From assembly GCF_963259705.1 (NCBI RefSeq), contig NC_081851.1, forward strand, positions 13,614,145 to 13,678,144: a stretch of 64,000 nt of DNA. The letters run 5' to 3'. The translations under genes and the position numbers were made by a program. Of this stretch, positions 11,519-24,700 are shown piece by piece. How positions within the stretch are numbered: the first letter of the stretch is position 1; every line of letters begins with the position of its first letter. The notes under the pieces were generated by a model. That model saw only the letters and a list, made by a program, of their open reading frames with translations, made no database searches and was not told where the DNA came from. The stretch comes from Myotis daubentonii. Taxonomy: Eukaryota > Chordata > Mammalia > Chiroptera > Vespertilionidae.

Positions 11519-12687
11519 TATCTAATAAAAGAGAAACATGGTAATTGGCGTACGAGTGATACCCTTTTCATTGGCTAATCAGCGAGATATGCAAATTAAC
11601 TGTCAGCCAATATGGCGGCCGGCAGCCAGGCAGCTTGAAACTAACATGAGGCTTGGTTGCCTCAGTGATGGAGGAAACCAACATTCCCCGCCTGCCGCTG
11701 CCTCTGAGCTGGCAGTTTAAGAAACTCTGTAACAAATACGCCCAACTTCAGCCAGCAGAATCGCAACATTGTAAGCAAAGGCCAGAAACCTACTTTCAGC
11801 CGGAGGCCTAAGAGCTGGAGCCAAGCCTCAAGCTAAAGCTGGCCCAGAATTAAAAAAAAAAAAAGGAAAAAAGGAGCGTTTGGGAGTTCAGTCACCCCCA
11901 GCCTGAAAACAGCCCTCAGCCCCTCACCCAGACTGGCCAGGCACCCCAGTGGGGACCCCCACCCTGATCCAGGACACCCTTCGGGGCAAACCAGCTGGCC
12001 CCACCCGTGCACCAGGCCTCTACCCTATATAGTAAAAGGGTAATATGCCTCCCAGAACCGGGATCAGCGGAGCCGAGAGGCCTCCTGGCACCGGGATCAG
12101 CATGACAGGGGGCAGCGCCCAAACACCCTGATCGCCCTGCGGCTCTATGTGTGACAGGGGGCGGGGCCACAACCTCCCTATCCACCCTGCTCTGTGCCTG
12201 ATAGGGGGGAGCTCCCCCCCCCAACGGGCCCTGCTCTGTGTGTGACGGGGTAGAGCCATAACCTCCCCATCAGCCCTGCCCTGAGTGTGAGAGTGGCGGC
12301 GCCCCAACCCCCTGATCCGCCCTGCTCTGTGGGTGATAGAGGGCAGCACCCCAACCCCCTGATGGGCCCTGCTCTGTGTGTGACAGGGTACAGAGCCCCA
12401 ACCCCCCTGATGGGCCCTGCTCTGTGTGTGACAGGGGGTTGCTCCACAACCTCCCCATCGACCCTGCTTGAGTGTGACAGGGGGTGGCGCCCCAACTCCC
12501 CAATCGGCCCTGCTCTGAGCCCGACCAGAGGCTGCACCTAGGGATTGGGCCTGCCCTCTGCCACCCGGGAGCAGGCCTAAGCCAGCAGGTCGTTATCTCC
12601 CGAGGGGTCCCAGACTGCGAGAGGGCACAGGCCAGGCTGAGGGACCCCCCCCCCGAGTGCACAAATTTTTGTGCACCGGGCATCTAG
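11516..12687 (+). mobile_element. Composite HeliBat-type Helitron, second copy
   Basis: Begins TCCTATCTAATAAAAGAG in an AT microsatellite and ends CTAG (12684-12687) followed by T. The terminal hairpin GTGCACAAATTTTTGTGCAC is at 12657-12676. The inner junction (GCACCAGGCCTCTA then CCCTATATAGTAAAAGGG, about 12009-12040) is the same as in the 3582-4804 copy, so the joined structure was mobilised as a unit. Non-autonomous; no transposase gene. Confidence 0.92.
12103..12520 (+). repeat. 44-49-bp tandem repeat inside the Helitron
   Basis: Nine units begin with TGACAGGG-type motifs (about 12103, 12152, 12200, 12243, 12288, 12334, 12381, 12430, 12475), spaced 43-49 bp. Copy number differs from the sister element, which has about seven. 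Confidence 0.85.
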
Positions 12688-12779
12688 TATATATATACAT
12701 AAAAATGAATCAATGAAAAGAGTGAATTTAAAGGGTAATACAGTGCAGCTAACCGGAAATGGAGGCATTCTAATGTCAC

Positions 12780-12905
12780 AAGAAGAACCGCAGCTGGTTC
12801 TAATCCTGGCTCTGCCACAGAGCGATACTGTGCTGACTCAACTCGAGTACTTTCCTCATCGAGGCCTCAATGTCCCCGCCAACACAAGGGACAGGAGGAG
12901 GGTGG
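12780..12905 (+). repeat. Possible MIR SINE fragment
   Basis: GGTTCTAATCCTGGCTCTGCCAC followed by an ACTCGAGTACTTTCCTCATC-type block resembles the MIR core and 3' part. Degraded. Confidence 0.5.
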
Positions 12906-15602
12906 GAAATTATGTGGTTTTGTGATGGCAACAGAGAGCCCTTGCAGGATTCATGGTGATTTGGCCTCAAGGCTGGGCTGGGGCAGGACAATCTGAAGGC
13001 CCAGCTCCTGGGGCTCAGGCCCGGACGCAGGGGAAGGCCTGCTGGACGGAAGCCCGCAGCCTTGGGGACCGAGCTGCCCACCACCGGGGCTGCTGCTCTG
13101 CAGAAGGGAACGTGTTGGAGAACCACCCTGGGGTCCAGAGACTCCAGAGGAATGGAGGGAAGACCAAGAGGTTCCTGTGACTGAAGACCATGGGTGCTGG
13201 CCCAGGTGTCCTGCCCACGCTTCCTTCCCAAAACAGAAACATGGCTTTCTAGGTGCTGAAACCTGGAGACACAGCCTGATAGTCCTGCTTCAGTGGCTCT
13301 AATCCAGACTCTCTGCCCCTTCAACAGGACATGGCAGCTGGCATTTGCCATCCCTCAGAGGATAACCCCGAGGAAGGCCGGAAAGAAACTCTAAATTCTT
13401 TCAGAGCTGGGAGGGAGGTGCGCACAGGGGACCTGCCATAGAGGGGAAGGTGTGGGCCCCACACACTGGTCACTGCTCCACATGGCTTTCCCCACTCGTG
13501 AAAGAGCAGCTTCCTGTTCTGAGTTGAAGTTCCTGCTGCTGAAATCAACTCACTTCCTAGGAGCAGGACACTGAGCCTCCTGAGGATCCCCAATTCTGTC
13601 CTCTTCCGCCTCTCCTATAGGCATAGTCTGCCGGGTGTCGCTGGAAACAGAGGACAAAGAAGAACAGTCTGGTTTTATATAAAACGTGTAAATGGACTCA
13701 TCGGCCCCGGCTGGGACCTGGCCCAGAAGGGCCGGCATTTTCCTGGGACTCGGGCATCACGGTGCTCATGACCGTCAAGCTCGCCGAGTGGGGAAGATGG
13801 GGAGGGGAGCTTGTGGCGTGGGTCCGGGAACCCTAACACGTGAGGAGACCTGCTGCAGCACCAAGGAGCAGGCTGGACCTCATCTCAGGAGAGCAAGCCC
13901 CGAACCATGTGCAACTCAGAATGGCAAACCCGTGGGCCTTGACGGCAGAGACCCTGGTTTCCTTGCTTGAACGTGAGTCCCCTGGATCAAGGCAGCAGCT
14001 CAGGCTCCTTTGGCCCTGAGGCTGCCGAGGTCCCACCTAAGACACGGGCTTTTCTGAGAGTTCACCGTGAAGTGAGCAGCTGTGAAAAGCCATGACTCGC
14101 AAACCGCTGGGCCCAGGACCACCGACCCTGACCTGCTCCCAGCGGCCTTGGCTCGGGGCATCTGTTCTTCTAGTCTGTGTTCCTCTCTTCCCTCAGCCGT
14201 GCTGCTGGGCCGTATGCTAGAGCGTTTTCCCATCTGGCTCTGACCGACCTCCACCACTAGGTGCACAAATTTACACAAGACAGGCCCCCAACCCGCCCCG
14301 GGCTGGGAAGACTCCACTCGGAACAGCTCAGGAAGCCTGCCCACTCCCTGGCCACCTGCACACACTGTTTAATGCAAAACCATCATCAGATCATCCCCAT
14401 GGGTACCAGGCCCCGATGCTTCTAGTTGGCACCTACCCAACCTCTGCTTGTCATTGGGACCCGCTGCGCTGTAGAGAGCCAACTCAGGCCACGGTCATTT
14501 CCACCCCAAACTACAGTGAGGCTTTCCCTGTAAACCATCCTGGGTAGGTGGCGAGCCAGCTGTAGATGAGCAGAAGAATCCGGATGAACAGTGAAGCAGC
14601 ACCGTGACCCCGGGGGGCTGGGTCAGTGCCCCTGTGGCCACTGTGACCATGTCCCTCTGTCCCTCATGGCCAGCCACTCCCCATCACAAGGAAGGACAGG
14701 CCTGCAGCTCAGCACCGAGGGGTGAAGACCACCCTGGGCCCACCAGATGCATCTCGGGTCACTTGACTTCCAACCCCAAGGTTTCCAGCACCAAGCCTCT
14801 TCCTCCTGCCTCCTCTCTGGCAGCTCCCTCGGCCCTTAGACCAGCCTCCCATAAACACTCACTCCCAGGGAATCTGACTCCTTAGCAAGGCATGGAGGCC
14901 TTCCCCATCTGAGTGCCCCCTGCTCCAGCCTTCCCTCCTGCCACTGCCTGCACCTTCCCTGCACCCCGACCCCCCGTGCTCCACCTTCATGTCCCCCCAT
15001 CTCCCCCCCCCCCGGCTAGCCTTGTCCCCATCCGGGTCAGCTGCAGAACCCCAATTCCCACACCACGCTTCCTTCTCCGCCACCTTGGAGCTCCTCAACA
15101 TCTTTCTGCTGGGCACACAGCTCTGCTCACATGCCATCACCCCTGCGGGTGCGTGGCCACCAGGTCACTGGTTCTGTGCACCTCGCAGGGCCTCTGCCAC
15201 AGCCAGGTCCGTGTCGTGTCAGCAGAGGGAGGACAACCGCGGCACACCCACAACCCTCTCTCCAGACAGAGAACGGGCTCAACCCGCGACCTGGATGGCT
15301 TCCCTAGGTACCTCTCTGTACCTGTGTCATCATTTTTAAACTGAGCTTAATTCCAAAAGCAGATTAAGAAGCGGGAGGCAGTGGGCCATGTCGTTGAAGC
15401 CAGCAAAATCCAACCTCTGCTCCTTGCAGAATTCTAGAGCCATTCCGGGGAAAGGAGAGCAGGGTGCACTGGGAAGATGGTCTGTTCCCTTGCCCTGGGG
15501 ACACCAGTTGGCCCGCGGGCTCTCTGCCCAGAATGTGGAGGCCTGGGTGTGGAGCTGGAAGCCGGCAGCCCTGTGAGGACAGGTGTCGGTCACCCCTCCC
15601 CC
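12906..15602. other. No gene recognised
   Basis: GC-rich unique sequence downstream of the stop codon of the minus-strand coiled-coil gene. Part may be its 3' UTR. I saw no obvious terminal exon beyond 15603. Confidence 0.5.
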
Positions 15603-15731
15603 TTACACGTTCTCAGTGCAGTGCTGGTCACATGCGTCCAGGATGCTCTGGTTCAGCTCTTGCAAGGTGTCTATCTCCCTCCTCAGGCGACATTTATCCT
15701 CTTGCCAGTCCTTCTTCGCACGGGTGAGCGA
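15603..15731 (-). CDS. Coiled-coil gene terminal exon
   Basis: Acceptor TCTGTGTTTCAG, then 42 codons and TAA at 15603-15605. The peptide starts [20 protein letters not shown] and ends CDQHCTENV. Confidence 0.78.
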   Translation of the reverse strand, partial: SLTRAKKDWQEDKCRLRREIDTLQELNQSILDACDQHCTENV

Positions 15732-18700
15732 CTGAAACACAGATCAACAATGTCCTCAACACCACGGGCCCCTGTGACTCCACTGCTGGGAAACTGCTCC
15801 CAAAAGGAAAAAAAGGCCACGTGCATGAACATGGCCATTGCGGCATGAGCTTCACCAGTCGCAAGGACCAACACAGCCAATGACATGGGGATGGCCGAGT
15901 GCACCGGCCAGTCGCGCAGCCCTGCCCACATGTGGCCACTGAGCACTGAAAACACAGCCAGTCTGAGCACAGAGGCGCCATCAGTGCAAAATGTACAAGA
16001 GGCTCTGAGGACTTGACAGCCATTTTTCAAAAGAATGTAAAGTATCTCATTAGGAAGCAGCCCAAAGGGTGTGGCTCAGGTGGTGGAGCGGCCCCCCATG
16101 CACCAGGGGTTCACAAAAGAGATGCCTGGTCAAGGAACACGCCCAGGATGAGGGGTTGATCCCCAGTAGGGGGCGTGCAGGAGGCAGCCCATCACAGGTT
16201 CTCTCTCATCATTGAAGTTCCCATCCCTCTCCCCCTCTCCCTTCCTCTCTCTGACATCAGAAAAATAAATGCTGGGCTGGATAGGAAATAGGGGCTGAGG
16301 TTGCTCAACTCTCCACCCAGAACATCATTGCGCTGGAGTGGCTGGAAAGCCCAAGCTTTGGCTTCAAACAAACTGAGTTCAGACCCAACCTCAGAGGATG
16401 AGGATGGGCGCCAGCTCACAAAAGCATTGTGAGAATTCAGTGAGATGACACGGGGAGCACAGAGCAAAGAGCTCAGCCGCGAGGACAGAATGAAAACAGC
16501 ACTTAGCTGCTTCCATGCACGCCCCCCGGCCCTGCGAAAAGGAAAGGTCAGGCCCTAACCAGTTTAGCACAGTGGAGAGAGCATCGGACTGCAAACAAAA
16601 GGTCCCAGGTTCGAAACCGGTCAAGGACACATGCCCAAGTTGTGGGCTGGAACCCCGCGGGGGTGGTGCAGGAGGCAGTGGAACCACGATTCTTTGTCCG
16701 CATAGATGTTTCTATCTCTCTCTCCGTCTCCCTTGTTCTCTCAAATCAAGAAAAATAGATTTAAAATATACAAAAGCAAAGGTTGTTGAGAGGTCTTTTC
16801 TAACACATCCCCACCAGCCAAGGTGCTTGTCCCCGTTAAATGCCTCTGGCTTCCTCTCGGCCTCTGGGTGACATTCCCACCTAGTCTTTGGGCACAGGTG
16901 CCAATGAGGACCCACTCGGACCTGGCTGAGCCCCAGGCTGTCAGCCCTGGGCTCAGGCCCGGTGTCCTGAGGGCCACCAGCCCCCGGCCTCACCTCACAC
17001 TGCATGCTCAGCTTAGTGAGCAAGTTTTCCTTGGGCAGTTGCTCTGCCTTTAGGTCTTGGTACTCGGCCTGCAAGATCCGCCTCTCCCGCTGTACCTCCT
17101 CCAGGGAGGCCTGCAGCTCCTGGATGTGGGTGCGGAGCTCCTCCTGCTCCGCCTGAAGCAGCTCAGTCCAGGAAGTGAGCCTGCGAGTGGAGAGCCACAA
17201 GGCCCAGGGTCAGGAGCACTCCCAGCCTCTGTCCCATGGACACCTCAATCACACCCCCGTCCTCTCTGGGCCTCAGGTTTTCCCCTGGGAAATGAGGGCT
17301 GAGCACATTCAGAGGTTCTTAAACTGTGTCCGTTGGGGTTCTATGCGGCCACCCCAGCTGCCACACTCTGGGCTGGGACACAGGACAGGCAGGCTCAGAC
17401 ACAATTCAACAGAGCAGCCTGTGAAAAATCCTTCCCGTGGAAGGCTTTGCACGTCTGCCTCCTGGGAAAAAGGGTTCTTCGACTGAAACACTTTTGAAAA
17501 ATATGGAATCAGAATATCTTTGCTCTGAAACTCTGCCTTTGCCCAGCTCTTCTCCCCAATTCCAAGTCCCTTTCTGATCCCAACTCCTGACACAAATAAG
17601 AGATTCTGGAGCATTATGTAAAGCCACTGACATCATCATCATCATTTTCATTGGCATAATTACCCGACTGGCTTTCCAGGGGTAAGGGTTCTACCTGAAA
17701 TCTCAACGACCAGAGGCTCATGGACTCCATGTGAACACAGATGGGCCCTGTGAGGCCCACACAGTCTCCGTGATTTAATTTAAATTAATTAGTTATTCAA
17801 TATTTATAAAAATGTTCCGTTTCACATCAACAATCAGCTACCGAGATTCTGGGAGGGTGGGGAGAAAGCATCAAGCAAAGGCCCTGGCAGGGGCAGCTGA
17901 GCAGTGATAGCATCAGCCTGTGTCCGGAACGGTCACAGGTTGAATTCCCAGTGGCATGTCCCTGGGCTGTGGGATTGCTCCCCGGCATAGAGGGGTGTGT
18001 GCTGTAGGCATCCAATAGATGTGTCTCTCCCATCGCTGTTTCACTCTCTCCCTCCCTCCCTCCCTCCCTCCCTCCCTCCCTGCCTCCCTCCCACCGTCCC
18101 TCTCTCTCAGAAGGGCAATGGAAAAAGTATCCTTGGATGAGGATTATATAATAAGAAGAATAAAAAAGTAGAAAAAAAAGGATGGCCTGGCAGCCTGGGT
18201 CCGCCCCGCAGCTGACCGCCTTCAGAGGGTGTGTATTCTCCAGGAGGGCCTGCCCTGCCGCGGACACTCTCTCCCCAACTCCTGGACCTGCCTGGCCCCG
18301 CAGGCACCTGACTTTGTAGCCCCAAACATATTAAAACAAGGCTGTGCGAAGGAAGGCTTCACGTGGTCAGGCCACTGGGCTGAGACAAGACCTGGATTTG
18401 AGTCCTGACTGGGCCACTACACTCAGGACTGGCCTGAACAAGTTATTGAATCTCTCTGAGCCTCTTTCCTCATCTGTTTGAAAAGAAGGATAAAAACGCA
18501 GTCAATTCTCAGGATTCGCGGTATACTGTCCTATGGAGCCCCCGCGAGCACTGAGCAGTGTAGACTGCAACTGTCCCCACCAGTTCCTGTGAGTCTCTGA
18601 CCACATTTCTGTCAACCAATCAAGACATAAGGACGCTTTGTGCCATATGCTCACTGGGACAGCCAACAGCACCAGACCTCGGGCCTGAACGACCCTCATG

Positions 18701-21700
18701 TGCCACTCGGATATTTTCCCTGAGGCCCAGCGCAGCGTGCACTTGGGACACTAGACAGCACTGCAGCACTCCATCTGGGGGCCGTTTCAAACAGCGAAAT
18801 CGCCACCAAAAAGCAAGAGAAGAGGACTCCATGGCACTCCATGGACCACAGAAGGGACGCTCGTGTGCAGTGTGAGAGCTGAAACAGGCAGGAGTCAGAG
18901 GCCTTGTTCAACCGCAGCTGCAAATGTGCACATCAGGCGATTCCAGGATCTTGCCCGATGGACAGGCCCCTGACAGGCCATGGGGACCAATGAGGGGTGA
19001 CAAGTGCATCTCAGCGAGGAGGTGAGTTCGCCAACAGGGAACGCGGGAATGACGTGGAGCAAGCATATGTCCTTCTGGAATGGCTGGTGAGAGAGGATGA
19101 AGATGCCCGTGCCCAACACAGTCATCACCATCATCCATGTGGGAGGGGCGGTCCCCCACACCTGGACGATGCTCCATCCCAGCCACCAGCTGGAGGCCCT
19201 TCCCTCCTGACCATCAGCTGTGACCGTGACAGTGCGGGTGAAAGGGCACCATGACCAGGGGACTCACCTGAGCTGAGCTCAGCGGGAGCTGAGGGAGTTG
19301 GTGTGAATGAAAGGGGGCAGATGCTGCTGCAGGGGCGGGGCGGTTACCTTTCATTCTCTTGCCGCAGCCTCTCATTCTCTCTGGCGGCGGCGGCAAGGGC
19401 CTTGGCCTCCAGCTCCTGCTTCAGGGCCTCCTGGACTTCGGGCAGCTGCTTCTCCTGCTCCCCCGGCTCCGCCAGCTCCCTCTCCTCGGCCCCCTGTTGG
19501 TTCTGGGGGCCCAGACTGGAAGGTTCCTCCTGCCCAGAGGGAAAAGGTGAGGATGCCTCACTGGGTGCAGGCCCCGGGGAGCAACAGACCCCGTATCCCT
19601 GCACCACCCCCACACGCAGTGAGGGGCCAAGAGCAGGGCAAGTGCAGACCCCAAAAGAGCAGGGACCCTCGGGGCAGGCAGCACTAGCTGTGCTGAGTGC
19701 GGTTCTCCCAGCACTGAAGGAACTGCGCTGGCCGGTCCCACATGGTGCTACAAGAGCCCTGTGCCCTCTCCACAGTCGGGACCCTTAGGGGCACAGGATG
19801 CCCGCTCTCTGGACCAGCTCCTTGGCTGCTCTCTGTGACCACATGTAAAAGCCTATTTTTTTTAAAGTACATAGAGATCAACCAAAGGACTTCTATGCAA
19901 GCTTATAGGCCTAACCAATGGACACGGACAACACGAGGCTGAGAGCATGAGTTCCCTCCCCCCACCAATAGTGGGTAATGTGGGGATATGGACACATATG
20001 TAATAACTTAATCAACTGTGGTGGCTGGTAAGCGAGGAGGCATGGAGGAGTGTGCTTGCCTCTGTGGCTTGGGCTCTTTGCGGGGATGTGGGTGTCCTCA
20101 GGAGCGCCAGGGCCCAGCTGAGACAGCAAAGGCCGAGGGCAAGCGGTGTCCTCAGAAGCACGAGCGCCACGCTGAGAAGGCAGCGGCCAAGGGCAAGCTG
20201 GCCCCGGCAGAAAAGCACCTTGAGGAGGATGCCGCAGCGGGGTGCTGGATGGGGAGTGGAAGAATCGCGAGCCCCAGGCCGCCTCCGCACTGCTAGCTGC
20301 AGGACCTGCAGGTGGAGATGCTGGTGGTTATCTTCGCCTCGCTCCCCGTCACCGACCTGGCCAGCCTGGCCCAGGTCTGCACCTAATTCTGCCACATCCT
20401 GCACATGGACAACATCTGGAGAAGGCGCTTCCGGGAGGAGCTTGGCGTTTGTGAAACTTTGCAGAATCTGGGGGCGGTAGGTACCTCTTACCGAGAAGTC
20501 TATGCGAAGCTGTTCCAGCCATACAGGCACATTTTGGGTTTGTGGGGGCGAGATATTGAGCTCTATAAAACAGTGCTGTATGTAGCGGTGGACGGCTTAG
20601 GCATTACTGGTTGGACGTACAGGCCTTGTCTTAACACCCATGTGGACGGCCCAATGCAATTCAAGCCCGCATTCTGAATCCGCCTGACGGAGTGGAAATC
20701 AGCCAAGGTGGAGTGCATGGAAGGCCGCCACCGCAGGCCCCACCGCCGCCACCTGCAGATTCGGAAGGATAGGCTCACCAGCCAGTGCAAGAAGAGAGAC
20801 CACCCAAGGGATTCACCGATGCGGCTTAGGGAGGAATTCCGGATGGCGCTGATATGGAATGTCACAGTGCAGCATCACTGCTGGACCTACCTCTGCCTCT
20901 ACCTCCCGCCCAGCCATCCGGACGACCTCATCAGGCCAGGCCTCTTCTAAGGCAAATGCGATCGCTTGGGCCTCATGATTTTCATGCTCAGCTTCCACGG
21001 GAAGTGTGCCAGGCTCACACACATCACGGGAATCACATTCCACATATTAGAGATCCACCTCACGCGCCGCATCCAGCTGCGAGATGGCGAGATCTTCCGC
21101 GACTTCCACGAGCTCTCCAGCGTGGTCTGGGAGATGGAGGAGCAGGTGCTCCGGGAGCAGCAGCAGCAGCAGCAAGAAGACGGGACCGAGGAAAGCGAGG
21201 GCCATGGCTGGCAGAGTCCTGCCCAGCCCAGCGTCGGGGAGTCCGGGGCTGCAGCTGCAGAGGAGCAGCCTGTCCCGTTTGTTCTGCCTGTGGGCGTGAG
21301 CCCAAGGGACCAGAACTACCCCCGGACTTGCAGGATGTGTTTCTATGGCGTGGAAACTGTTCCCGTATGTCCCTCAAACTGGCGCTACCCTGGAGTCGTC
21401 ATCCTGTTCGATGAGAACCACTTGGGGTTCATCGATCTGGAGGAGAAATCCTTCATCCTGTTTGGCAGAGTCCAGAACACCTTCCAGAATGTGGAGGCAG
21501 CACCCACGCAGGCCTTCCTGGAGATTCTCAAGAACATTCACCCCCGACCACGTTTACCACCCGAGAGGATATTTGATGTTTAGAGAGGGTGGGGGAGAGA
21601 GGGAAAGAAAGAAAGAATCGATGTGAGAGAAACACATCAGTTGGTTGCCTCCTGCCCAAGCCCGGAACAGGGCCAGGCTAGGTAGGGGCCAGCAATTGAG

Positions 21701-24700
21701 GTCGAAATAAACCTTAGACCAGTGGTTCTCAACCTTCCTAATGCTGTGACCCTTTAATACAGTGCCTCATGTTGTGGTGACCCCGAATTTCATTGTTACA
21801 AATTGAACATAATAAAAGCATAGTGATTAATCACATTAAAAAATAATAACTTAATCAATAAAAATATTTTAAAAATAAAAGAAAAAGAAAACTTACATAG
21901 AACATCAGTCAGGATACAGAATATCTGAACAACACTAGCAGCCAACTGACCCTGATATTTACGGAACAACCATCCTCTGGCACAGCCAGCAGCACCGACC
22001 TCCTCCTCCCCTCAGTCATGTCAACCACCACCAAGATGGCCAGTGTCCCTGGGAGGCAACACCGGCCCCCGCGGCCGGCAGCGGCTGAGAATGGCTGGTA
22101 TGAGCTGCAGCTGAGCGAGGGAACTGGTCACCCAGGAATCACTGATCAATGACCAGGACACGGCTGTGATCCCGGAGGCTCCCTCGGGCAGGCGGGGGCG
22201 CCAGGGGGACATGCGCTCTGGAGGGCCTACCTGCGTGGCCCTGGAGGGCCTCACGGTGTTGGCGATGTTAGACTGGAGTTCTCCCTCCAGCTCTTCCTTT
22301 TGGCTGTTGGCCTTGTCCTGGGTGAGTTGGGTCCCCAACTCTTCCAGCTGCAGAGCCAAAGACCCAGCCCGTGCCACAGTCAGGTCACAGAGTGAACTTG
22401 GCTTGAGAGCAAGCCCCAAACCTGTCACCCCACGGGACACCTGGCCACCGGCTTGCCCGTCTATTCCGGACACGGCCCGCTGTTACCTCTTTCCGGAGCT
22501 GCTGGTTTTCCTCCTGCAGTGTCTTGACTGTGCCCTGGAGGGCATGGGTATTCTCCTCCAAATCGGTGATCCGCGTGCAGGCTGAAGAGCAAAGTGCAGT
22601 CAGAGCCCATCTTCCAGGGCCTCCACTTCCCCTCTCTGACTCTGGCCCCGAGAGGACCATCCCCCCTGACGACCACCCCCCCACCCCGAGGCTTGGGTGT
22701 GAGGGCCGGGGATGGTCAGCTGGGTGTCATTCACAAGGTGCTGTTGCTGTTGGTTGTGGCCACTGTGCTGGCTCAGCTGGGTGCCGGTAGGGGAGCCATC
22801 CAGAGCTTAAGAAGAAGGCAGGTGACCGTGGAGAGGCCAAAGCAGAAGTTCAAGACGGTGGAACTGCTGGAACCACTTTTTACCGAGTTCCAACCTGACT
22901 GTCTATTCAAGGATTTCAGAGACTCACAGAGACGGCAAAGACCTGGCATGGTCCGGGCCAGCCGTCAGAGTAGGGGGGTCTGGGTGGCTCAGCTGGGGAG
23001 TGGGAGGCACGGCAATTGACCAGTATGTCTGCGGGGGGTAGCGGATCTGGGGCGCGTGTGTTGAGGACTTGCCACCCGTGGGTGAGGTCCTTCGGGAGGA
23101 GAGGTCACTGAGCAGCCCCTGCCCAGGGAGACAGAGAGCAGACTGCACCCATCTGCCCGAGGTGGACATGAACGGAGGAAATCAGCCCAGGCCTCTGTTA
23201 TAATGCAGGTGAGTGAGCACTGGGGAAGCTCCTGCCATCCAGAGCTTTCAATCCCCCAAGGACAGATCTAAGACAGCCTCTGGGGTCAGCTTGCTCTCAT
23301 CTGGAAGCTCCCGGGACTGTCCACACGGGCGCTGAGAAATCTGTCAACACTTACTTGTAGTTCATGTCCTGACTTCGAGGCTGCCAGGCCCCTCATGTTC
23401 CCTTGGGGAGAATGGCAATGAAACGGTCCCAAATGGCCCCTGAATCACACCCTACTGACTTGGGCTGAGGGTGGGCTGACCCAGGAGATTCATAGCCAAG
23501 GGGTCAGCTCCCTGGGTGAGGGAGAAGACACAGCCAGGCTGGCTCCCCGGCGCCAGGGGCTGCTGCCTACCTTCTATCAGCAGCTCCGGCTCCCAGCTCT
23601 GGTGGGCGGGCTGGTTCCTCCTCTGGACCTGTTCAGCCTCGAGGGCCATGATGTCCCCCAGCAGCTCCTCAAGGAACTGCTGGGGGATGTGTTCACGATC
23701 CTAGTGCAGGAAGAGGGGTGGGGTGAGGATGCGCACCATGGAACCCGCTGGCCTGGCCCGCCAGGCCCCAGTACAGCTACCCTCATTCCCCAGGATGAAG
23801 GGCCTCCATGCACCTGCTCACTTCCTAGAGCACAGCTGCACAGAAGGGACTCCAACACAGGGTCCTGCTGGGAGACCTACAGCCACTAAAAACATGCTGA
23901 CCCAGTGGTAGGTGATGAAGACCCATGAGGCCTCTGTGGTGTCTGAGCAAAGTGACGCACAGCACAGGGCTGTGACGCAGGTGACAGGAGGACAGGCGGC
24001 TCTCAGGCCCCTTCGCTGGTGTACCATGTCTTGGAAAGGCCGTAGGGACTCCCAAATCACAGCTCAGCCCACATCCTAGTTGCCAGCAGAGACCCTTATT
24101 GCCAGTCACCCACCTACATCCATCCTTACAGAAAGCAACACGGCAGTCAAGCCCTATCCGTTTGTTTTTTGTTTGTTTTTTAACATCCTATAGAATAAAA
24201 ACCTAATATGCTAAGTGTCCGGTCATCCATTCAACCAATGAAAGCATAATACACGAATGATATGCTAAGGCCACTCACCAGCTTGCCATGACGTGCACTG
24301 ACGACCACTGGGGGGCAGACGCTGCAACTGGCAGGTTGGCTTGCTGCTGGGGTCTGGCTGATTGGGGCTGAACTAGACAGCCCTGACATGCCCTGGGGCC
24401 CTCCCAGGTTCCCTCCCCACTAGCCAACCTCCTGTGTCCCTCCCCGCCCTCATCATACACCAATGGAGTCCCACTGCCTCGCCTATGCCCTCTCGCAATC
24501 CGGGACTCCTCAGGGGCTGTCAGAGAGCCAGTTTCAGGCAAATTCCCGCAGGCCAGGCCAAGGGACCCCTATGGGACACGAATTTGTGTACTGGGCCGCT
24601 AGTGTATATATATATAAAATTTCTTTTAAATATACTTTTATTGATCTCAGAGAGGAAAGGAGAAGGAGAGATAGACACATCAATGATGAGAGAGAATCAT

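Noticed and set aside
12020..12690. Several minus-strand frames of 100-137 codons with repeated Ser/Gly/Cys pattern
   Set aside because: Same cause: the tandem array of the second composite Helitron.
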